Part shown: in pieces, positions 8,156 to 12,083 of the stretch
Layout: every line of letters starts with the position of its first letter
How positions within the stretch are numbered: position 1 is the stretch's first letter
NCBI GenBank assembly: GCA_947628885.1
Contig: CANRBO010000026.1
Location: forward strand, 1-12,083
Length of the DNA stretch: 12,083 nt
From: an uncultured Clostridia bacterium
Lineage (GTDB): Bacteria > Bacillota > Clostridia > TANB77 > CAG-508
Direction: 5' to 3'
Notes under the pieces: model-generated
Seen by the model: only the letters and a program-made list of their open reading frames with translations
What the model was told of the DNA's origin: nothing
The model's database searches: none
Translations under genes and position numbers: made by a program

Positions 8156-8440
8156 AAATAGCATAATATATTGATTTTAGAATACGCCGCGCAGCGCCCA
8201 ACCGAAGCGTTAGCGTAGGGCGAATGAAGCAAATTACATACAAGCGCCGAATGGCATTATATATTGAATAGAGTGTATTAATTGCATAGCCATGAAGGCA
8301 TTATACATTGGATAAAGTATATTAATTGCAAAGCCATGAAGGCATTATATATTAGATAAAGTATATTAATTGCAAAGCCATGAAGGCATTATGGAATTTG
8401 CGACAGCAAGGCATGATAAAATCAATATATTATGCTATTT
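8156..8440. repeat. 285-bp element with 24-bp perfect terminal inverted repeats (MITE-like or structured DNA)
   Basis: The left arm 8156-8179 (core GCATAATATATTGATTTT at 8161-8178) is the exact reverse complement of the right arm 8417-8440. Between them lie a GC-rich patch (8184-8222), unlike the AT-rich surroundings, with a CGCCC/GGGCG stem, and a 44-bp tandem array. There is no ORF and no transposase, and I see no convincing target-site duplication beyond AT-rich flanks. The size and terminal repeats fit a miniature inverted-repeat element. A large structured intergenic repeat or RNA is also possible. It lies between the divergent prepilin-like gene and htrA. Confidence 0.75.
8253..8392. 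repeat. Tandem repeat, 44-bp unit, three copies plus 8 bases
   Basis: Units lie at 8253-8296, 8297-8340 and 8341-8384, followed by GGCATTAT (8385-8392). The second and third units differ at two positions; the first is slightly more diverged. Each unit begins GGCATTATA and ends GCCATGAA, so each junction makes a GCC-ATGAA-GGC mini-hairpin. The unit start resembles the terminal repeat of the surrounding element (GCATTATATATTG against GCATAATATATTG), so array and ends may share an origin. Confidence 0.88.
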
Positions 8441-8481
8441 AAAATAATATAAAAAATTCATTAATAATTTAAAAATATAAA

Positions 8482-8521
8482 TGTAACCAAATTGTAACAA
8501 CTTTTTCACATTTTTTTCACA
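8482..8521 (+). promoter_or_regulatory. Four 11-bp-spaced activator boxes upstream of htrA (CssR- or PhoP-like)
   Basis: Boxes TGTAACC (8482-8488), TGTAACA (8493-8499), TTTCACA (8504-8510) and TTTCACA (8515-8521) recur with an exact 11-base period and 4-base spacers. The last two extend to the octamer TTTTCACA. Helically phased direct repeats are typical of OmpR-family response regulators. Bacillus PhoP boxes read TT(A/C/T)ACA, and I recall a TTTTCACA-type octamer upstream of the B. subtilis htrA and htrB genes controlled by CssRS. Given the gene they precede, a CssRS-like secretion-stress switch is the more natural reading. The regulator is not in this window. Confidence 0.65.
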
Positions 8522-8537
8522 ATTGTGGAGTATCATA

Positions 8538-8547
8538 TTAGTATAAT
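8538..8547 (+). promoter_or_regulatory. -10 region of the htrA promoter
   Basis: TATAAT at 8542-8547 is preceded by ATTAG. No good -35 hexamer is found 16-18 bases upstream; the last TTCACA box ends 20 bases before the -10. This suggests an activator-dependent promoter. The leader from about 8554 to 8627 includes a near-perfect stem (GTTGAAAAAT at 8567-8576 against ATTTTCCAAC at 8584-8593). Confidence 0.6.
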
Positions 8548-8627
8548 CAATAAAGGAAAAATTAAAGTTGAAAAATAATTACAATTTTCCAACTAGATTT
8601 ATACCTTAGGAAGGAATTAGATTAATT

Positions 8628-9872
8628 ATGGAAGAAAATAAAAATTTTGTTGAAGTTAAATCTTCTGAAAATAGAAATTTTAATAATTCAAAGCCAAAGA
8701 ATACCAATTACAGCTTTGGAAGAAATGTTGTTATTCCGTTTTTTAGCGGAATCGTTGGAGCAGGCGTTCTTTTAGGAACTTGCCTAAATGTGCCTTATAT
8801 AAAAAATAAGTTATTTAAAGCTGATACTACTTTGGGTTATGATAGTTCATCAAGCATTAATTACAACAATGTAAATACTAATTTATTATCACTTTCAAAT
8901 TTTTCAGATACTGGAGTGTATGTTTCTCAAAAAGTACTTCCTTCAATCGTTGGCATAACTGTTGAATATTCTGTTAGTACGATTTTTTCAAGAATTTCTT
9001 CAACTGCAACAGCTGAAGGTTCAGGAGTTATCATAAGTTCTGACGGATATATTTTGACTAATAATCACGTTATAAATAGTTCATCAAATTCAAATAGCTC
9101 ATATTATACAGTTGGTGAAGCAACCAAAATAACCGTTTCATTATATAATGATGAAGCTACTTACGAAGCTAAGGTTATTGGTACAGATGAGCAAACTGAC
9201 TTGGCTGTTATCAAAATCGAGAAAAATGATTTAACTGCTGCAGAACTTGGCGATTCTGATAGTCTTCAAGTTGGAGAGTGGTGTATGGCTATCGGCAATC
9301 CTTTAGGTATGAAGAGTAGTGTTACATCAGGTTCCATTAGTGCTTTAAATAGAAGCATTACAGATTCAGACGGAAAAACATTTACATTAATTCAAACTGA
9401 TACCGCTATAAACGAAGGAAATAGTGGTGGTGCCTTAGTTAACAGTAAAGGTCAAGTTATTGGAATTAATACATTAAAAGCCTCAGGTACCGGAGTTGAA
9501 GGTTTAGGCTTTGCTATTCCAATCAATTCTACTAGATCAATCACATCTGATTTAATCCAGTACAATAAGGTAAAAAGACCTTACATTGGTATTACTGGAA
9601 CTAACATAACAGAATCAACAATTAAAGAAAATCCTACTGCAAAACTTGTTGTAGGTGCATATATTAAAGAAATTGATGATTATTCTCCTGCTGAAAAAGC
9701 CGGTTTAAAAATCGGAGACATTATTATAAAAGCTGACGGCAAAGAAGTTAAAGATATGCAAGAATTAACCAATATCAAAAATACTCATAATATTGGCGAC
9801 ACAATGACATTAACTGTATCAAGAAATGGTGAAGAAAAAGAAATAATCGTAACTTTAGCTGAACAACCTTAA
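8628..9872 (+). CDS. htrA: HtrA/DegP-type membrane-anchored serine protease with PDZ domain
   Basis: This is a trypsin-fold (S1C) protease that degrades misfolded proteins on the outer face of the cytoplasmic membrane. The 414 residues show a hydrophilic cytoplasmic tail (1-32), one membrane segment (about 34-52), a Ser/Asn-rich linker (65-95), the protease domain (about 95-300) and a single PDZ domain (about 318-412). The catalytic triad reads H147 (TNNHVI), D191 (TDLAVIK) and S266 (GNSGGAL); the oxyanion-hole glycines precede the serine. One membrane anchor plus one PDZ is the usual Bacillota design. The ATG at 8628 is preceded by AGGAAGGA at 8609-8614, with about 13 bases between, slightly long; no better in-frame start exists. 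It is the only plus-strand gene here, has its own phased-box promoter and converges on the M23 peptidase gene. The boxes suggest induction by envelope or secretion stress. Confidence 0.95.
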   Translation: MEENKNFVEVKSSENRNFNNSKPKNTNYSFGRNVVIPFFSGIVGAGVLLGTCLNVPYIKNKLFKADTTLGYDSSSSINYNNVNTNLLSLSNFSDTGVYVSQKVLPSIVGITVEYSVSTIFSRISSTATAEGSGVIISSDGYILTNNHVINSSSNSNSSYYTVGEATKITVSLYNDEATYEAKVIGTDEQTDLAVIKIEKNDLTAAELGDSDSLQVGEWCMAIGNPLGMKSSVTSGSISALNRSITDSDGKTFTLIQTDTAINEGNSGGALVNSKGQVIGINTLKASGTGVEGLGFAIPINSTRSITSDLIQYNKVKRPYIGITGTNITESTIKENPTAKLVVGAYIKEIDDYSPAEKAGLKIGDIIIKADGKEVKDMQELTNIKNTHNIGDTMTLTVSRNGEEKEIIVTLAEQP

Positions 9873-9888
9873 ATATTATTTATATTAA

Positions 9889-9944
9889 TTTTCACATCCA
9901 GTTCACACAATGGGCATACTTTATGATTATAATATTAGTATAAT
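9889..9944 (+). promoter_or_regulatory. Second TTTTCACA-box promoter, downstream of htrA
   Basis: TTTTCACA (9889-9896) and AGTTCACA (9900-9907) are again 11 bases apart. TATAAT at 9928-9933 begins 20 bases after the last box, the same spacing as at htrA. A second TATAAT (9939-9944) sits in ATATTAGTATAATCA, nearly the same as the htrA -10 region (8534-8548). No protein gene lies downstream on the plus strand before the hairpin at 9989. Confidence 0.55.
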
Positions 9945-9950
9945 CAGTAA

Positions 9951-10022
9951 TAACTGGTTAGAATAAAAATACATCCCCTTTTATTTTCAAAAAAAGCAAC
10001 TACCAAAAATAGTTGCTTTTTT
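9951..10022 (+). ncRNA. Candidate small RNA after htrA
   Basis: If either TATAAT at 9928 or 9939 is used, transcription would begin near 9940-9951 and stop at the hairpin ending at 10022, giving an RNA of about 72-83 nt. It contains no start codon with an SD. A single-stranded CCCCTTTT stretch (9975-9982) lies before the terminator and could pair with GGGG-type ribosome-binding sites. The support is promoter plus terminator architecture only. The alternative is a duplicated promoter remnant within the htrA 3' region. Confidence 0.4.
9989..10022. terminator. Bidirectional rho-independent terminator between htrA and the M23 gene
   Basis: The stem GCAACTA (9996-10002) / TAGTTGC (10010-10016) has the loop CCAAAAA and is flanked by seven A and six T residues. 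It therefore works as a stem plus U-tract in both directions. It can end htrA (and the candidate small RNA) on plus and the M23 peptidase gene on minus. Confidence 0.88.
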
Positions 10023-10029
10023 AATACAT

Positions 10030-10047
10030 ATTCTCCAGCTGGAGAAT
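10030..10047. repeat. Perfect 18-bp palindrome after the M23 stop codon
   Basis: ATTCTCCAGCTGGAGAAT is its own reverse complement and lies 9 bases beyond the stop codon of the minus-strand peptidase gene. In RNA it could form a 7-base stem with an AGCT loop. No U-run follows on either strand, so it is not a classical terminator by itself. It may protect the 3' end or be a protein site. Confidence 0.7.
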
Positions 10048-10056
10048 TATTATAGT

Positions 10057-11052
10057 CTAATAAATATATTTCTGTGGGTTTACTGCACTGCCGTTTATTC
10101 TAATTTCAAAATGTAAATGATTTCCTGTAGAATTACCAGTTGAACCAACTTTTGCAATAGTATCTCCTGCTTTTACTTCAGCACCAACTTTTGTAGTTAT
10201 TGAACTACAATGTCCATAATATGTTTCTACTCCATTTCCGTGTGATATTACAACCAAGTATCCATATCCTCCACTTTGACCAGCAAATGTAACTGTTCCG
10301 TCGGCTACTGCCATAATTGGTGAACCATAACTTGCAGCCAAATCAAGTCCTCCATGGACGTGATCTCTTACACTTTCTACACTACCAAATCTTGAAGATA
10401 CGGTACCAGTTTTCAATGGCAATGAAGCTAAATATATACCATTTACAGTTCTTTTATCTCTTTTTCGTTTTTCTATTAACTGATTGTTTAAGCTTTCAGC
10501 AATTTTAGCCTTGGCATTATTTATTGCTTCACTTGTAGCAGGTTCTTCCAAGTATAATGTTGTAATTGCTAAATTTGGATTTAGTGCACTATAATCACTT
10601 TTTAATGTATTTACTAAATTTTCTGCCTCTTCTAATGTATTAACATATACTGCATCTTCATCGTTGCCGTCAGACACTTCATATACTGAGTAAATGTTTT
10701 TAGAACTTTCTTTAATTTTTGCTATGACCGTGTTATCATCAATTAATGTTCTATCAACAAACTCAAAGCTATATTCTACATTGTCCAACGCAACAAATGC
10801 AACCGTTTCGTCCTTTTGGGCTAATACATCATTATCTATAACATTTTGTATATCTGTTCTATTATTAACAAATCCTATTTCTTCTTCTCCCAATGTAACT
10901 GCATACGCTGGTTTGAATTTTATTAAAATTATACTTACAATTAATATTATCGAAATTGTTAGTACTTGAAATATGTTTATATTTTTCTTTCGTTTCGGGT
11001 AATAATCATCTTCGTTTAAAATAAAATTCACACTCCTTTTAACACGGTGCAA
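10057..11052 (-). CDS. Membrane-anchored M23 family (LytM-type) metallopeptidase
   Basis: This is a probable peptidoglycan endopeptidase acting outside the membrane. The order is: a basic cytoplasmic N-terminus, a membrane segment (about 28-46), a linker and extracellular region with an EEIGFVNN...DIQNVI motif often seen ahead of clostridial M23 domains (about 53-160), a charged helix (175-201), and the M23 domain (about 210-331). Zinc and catalytic residues read H233 and D237 (HGGLD), H281 (YYGHCS), and H312 and H314 (HLHFE), so the active site looks complete. The start is uncertain. The longest frame begins with TTG at 11052, but the predicted transcription start is at about the same base. 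AAAGGAG lies inside the frame at about 11039-11033, one base before an in-frame GTG (11031) and 10 bases before an ATT codon (11022). Translation from a non-ATG codon slightly downstream is therefore possible. It is convergent with htrA and has its own strong promoter. Confidence 0.93.
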   Translation of the reverse strand: MHRVKRSVNFILNEDDYYPKRKKNINIFQVLTISIILIVSIILIKFKPAYAVTLGEEEIGFVNNRTDIQNVIDNDVLAQKDETVAFVALDNVEYSFEFVDRTLIDDNTVIAKIKESSKNIYSVYEVSDGNDEDAVYVNTLEEAENLVNTLKSDYSALNPNLAITTLYLEEPATSEAINNAKAKIAESLNNQLIEKRKRDKRTVNGIYLASLPLKTGTVSSRFGSVESVRDHVHGGLDLAASYGSPIMAVADGTVTFAGQSGGYGYLVVISHGNGVETYYGHCSSITTKVGAEVKAGDTIAKVGSTGNSTGNHLHFEIRINGSAVNPQKYIY

Positions 11053-11057
11053 TATTA

Positions 11058-11086
11058 ATTATACCATATATTATGCGAAAAGTCAA
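11058..11086 (-). promoter_or_regulatory. Sigma-A promoter of the M23 peptidase gene
   Basis: On minus, TTGACT (11086-11081), a 17-base spacer and TATAAT (11063-11058) form a near-consensus promoter. Transcription would start about 7 bases later, near 11051, at the TTG that opens the longest reading frame. This argues for a very short leader and a start downstream of that TTG. Confidence 0.8.
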
Positions 11087-11177
11087 GAAAAATATTCATT
11101 TGTTGACATAAAATGGTTGTGGGTTTTATCTAAATCTGTGCTACATCAACCAATTTCAATAGTAGACATGCAAGGCA

Positions 11178-11201
11178 GCTAGTTACCAAGTTCTGCCTTT
11201 G
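11178..11201 (-). pseudogene. Remnant copy of the 3' end of the right-edge gene
   Basis: These 24 bases match 11313-11336, the end of the gene at the right edge, at 20 of 24 positions. On minus they read K-A-E-L-G-N-stop against K-A-E-Q-G-N-stop in the gene. Two of the four differences are silent third-position changes and the other two fall in one codon (CAG/CTT), as expected of related coding sequence. Upstream the frame is open only back to a TAA near 11230, with no similarity that I can follow, so only the tail of a former tandem paralogue may remain. The rest of the gap 11087-11313 shows no gene. Confidence 0.45.
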
Positions 11202-11291
11202 TCTTGCTCATACACTGCTTTTGCTCTTTTTAACCCATACTAGACTTGATAAGCTCGATATTGCATAAATATCTTGAGGTTATTCAGCATT

Positions 11292-11321
11292 GCAACAGCC
11301 AACGCGTGACTGGCTAGTTGC
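11292..11321 (-). terminator. Hairpin overlapping the stop codon of the right-edge gene
   Basis: On minus, GCAAC-T-AGCCA pairs with TGGCT-GTTGC (10 pairs, one bulged T) around a 9-base loop containing ACGCGT. It includes the TAG stop (11316-11314). There is no U-tract after it, so termination is doubtful; it may stabilise the 3' end. Confidence 0.4.
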
Positions 11322-12083
11322 CCTGCTCTGCCTTTGATTTTATTTCATAAGATTTTGTGTCCCCTGATTTTTCTACAAGTTTTAAATTGTTTGATTTTAA
11401 ATCAATAGACACTAAAGGGCGTAAGGCATTTACAGGTATATTCACACCATTGTCTGAGTAGGACACACTATTACCGTCCACATCAGGATTGCTACTATAA
11501 GGGCGCACACGTTGCAATCCAAACAAGCAATAACTTGCATATAGAAGTACATAGCGACCCGCAAGCCAGTAATATTTTCCTAAATAATTGTCTTCTCCGT
11601 CTTTGAATATCATATCGTAATATTGACTATTTTTGAATTCATCTTCACCATATACATGGTAATAATATGATTGCTTAAATTCTGTTGTAGCGTCTCCAGC
11701 ATCTATTGTTGAGTTATTTATATAATCATGCTCTTCTTCCCATATCTCGCACTCTTGGTCGTCTCCTGTTTTTGCGCCGTTACCATATTCATATTCCCAT
11801 TTCTCGTCAAAATTCTTCCACATTGCTGGTAACTTATGATTTGTTTCATAAGTTTTTGTTTCTCCAAAATGTATTAGATTTCCTGTTGTTTCATTTGTTT
11901 CCTCAGCTTCGTCTTCTTTATGTTTGTAATTCGTATAATCATAAGTACTTACTTTTTGTATATCTGTTCTTCTTAGATTTCTTACTGTTATATCTTTTAA
12001 TCCTTGCTGTGTATAGCATTGTCTTGCTATTTCATTTACTGCATACACTCCATTATTATATCCTGTTGCACCACTTAAATATA
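11314..12083 (-). CDS. C-terminal part of a secreted clostridial protein with YWLAGR...LRPLVSI module (5' end outside window)
   Basis: The reading frame is open to the right edge (about 255 residues visible). The GTG at 12048 is internal, since in-frame codons reading YLSGATGYNNG precede it. The blocks GYNNGVYAVNEIARQCYTQQG (read across the GTG), then YYWLAGRYVLLYASYCLFGLQRV, then LRPLVSIDL match a pattern I recall from uncharacterised clostridial surface proteins. In those, a YWLASR block and a terminal LRPVVSL block form a lectin- or FGE-like fold, often behind a prepilin-like N-terminus. The N-terminus needed to test that is not in view. The middle (about residues 45-150 from the GTG) is rich in D, E, N and Y. 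It ends in KAEQGN with a TAG inside a hairpin. The molecular function is unknown. The cut-off name and the prepilin link are inference. Confidence 0.7.
   Translation of the reverse strand, partial: YLSGATGYNNGVYAVNEIARQCYTQQGLKDITVRNLRRTDIQKVSTYDYTNYKHKEDEAEETNETTGNLIHFGETKTYETNHKLPAMWKNFDEKWEYEYGNGAKTGDDQECEIWEEEHDYINNSTIDAGDATTEFKQSYYYHVYGEDEFKNSQYYDMIFKDGEDNYLGKYYWLAGRYVLLYASYCLFGLQRVRPYSSNPDVDGNSVSYSDNGVNIPVNALRPLVSIDLKSNNLKLVEKSGDTKSYEIKSKAEQGN

Noticed and set aside
8184..8222. GC-rich patch as a tRNA or other known RNA
   Set aside because: It is under 40 bases, with only a 5-base stem and no cloverleaf or known riboswitch core visible.
8253..8392. Possible CRISPR array
   Set aside because: The 44-base units follow each other directly without unique spacers, only three copies exist, and no cas gene is present.

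Overview
The window is AT-rich, tightly packed bacterial DNA. Strong AGGA/GGAG ribosome-binding sites, standard-code ORFs and the set of gene families point to a Bacillota member, most likely an uncultured gut-type clostridium; this is inference from composition and gene content only. Seven protein genes are supported. Six lie on the minus strand and one (htrA) on the plus strand. Two run off the window ends.

Layout from left to right. Positions 1-3156 (minus) hold a SWIM-SNF2 helicase, cut at the left edge just before its last helicase motifs. Positions 3333-5405 (minus) hold a protein that follows class III anaerobic ribonucleotide reductase (NrdD) along its whole length, but it ends before the zinc and glycyl-radical domain and has lost several catalytic motifs. 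Next come a pyrimidine-nucleoside phosphorylase (5445-6728), RNase HII (6830-7468) and a small prepilin-like membrane protein (7584-8033), all on minus and probably partly co-transcribed from a promoter near 8073-8101. A non-coding stretch of about 600 bases (8034-8627) holds a 285-base element with 24-base terminal inverted repeats and three 44-base tandem repeats. It also holds the control region of htrA.

The htrA gene (8628-9872, plus) encodes a membrane-anchored HtrA/DegP-type protease. Its promoter carries four boxes spaced exactly 11 bases apart, ending in two TTTTCACA octamers. This is the arrangement expected for an OmpR-family response regulator such as CssR or PhoP. The same octamer and a near-copy of the -10 region recur just after htrA, where they face only a hairpin terminator, so a stress-coregulated small RNA of about 70-80 nt is a credible candidate. 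Convergent to htrA is a membrane-anchored M23 peptidase (10057-11052, minus) with a textbook promoter. The right end (11314-12083, minus) is the C-terminal part of a secreted clostridial protein with a YWLAGR...LRPLVSI module. A small duplicated copy of its last codons lies about 135 bases further downstream.

Functionally, htrA and the M23 peptidase form a cell-envelope pair (protein quality control and peptidoglycan). The phosphorylase and the NrdD-like protein both concern (deoxy)nucleotides. RNase HII and the SNF2 protein act on nucleic acids. The best candidates for something undescribed are the NrdD-like pseudoenzyme, the inverted-repeat element at 8156-8440, and the putative co-regulated small RNA after htrA.
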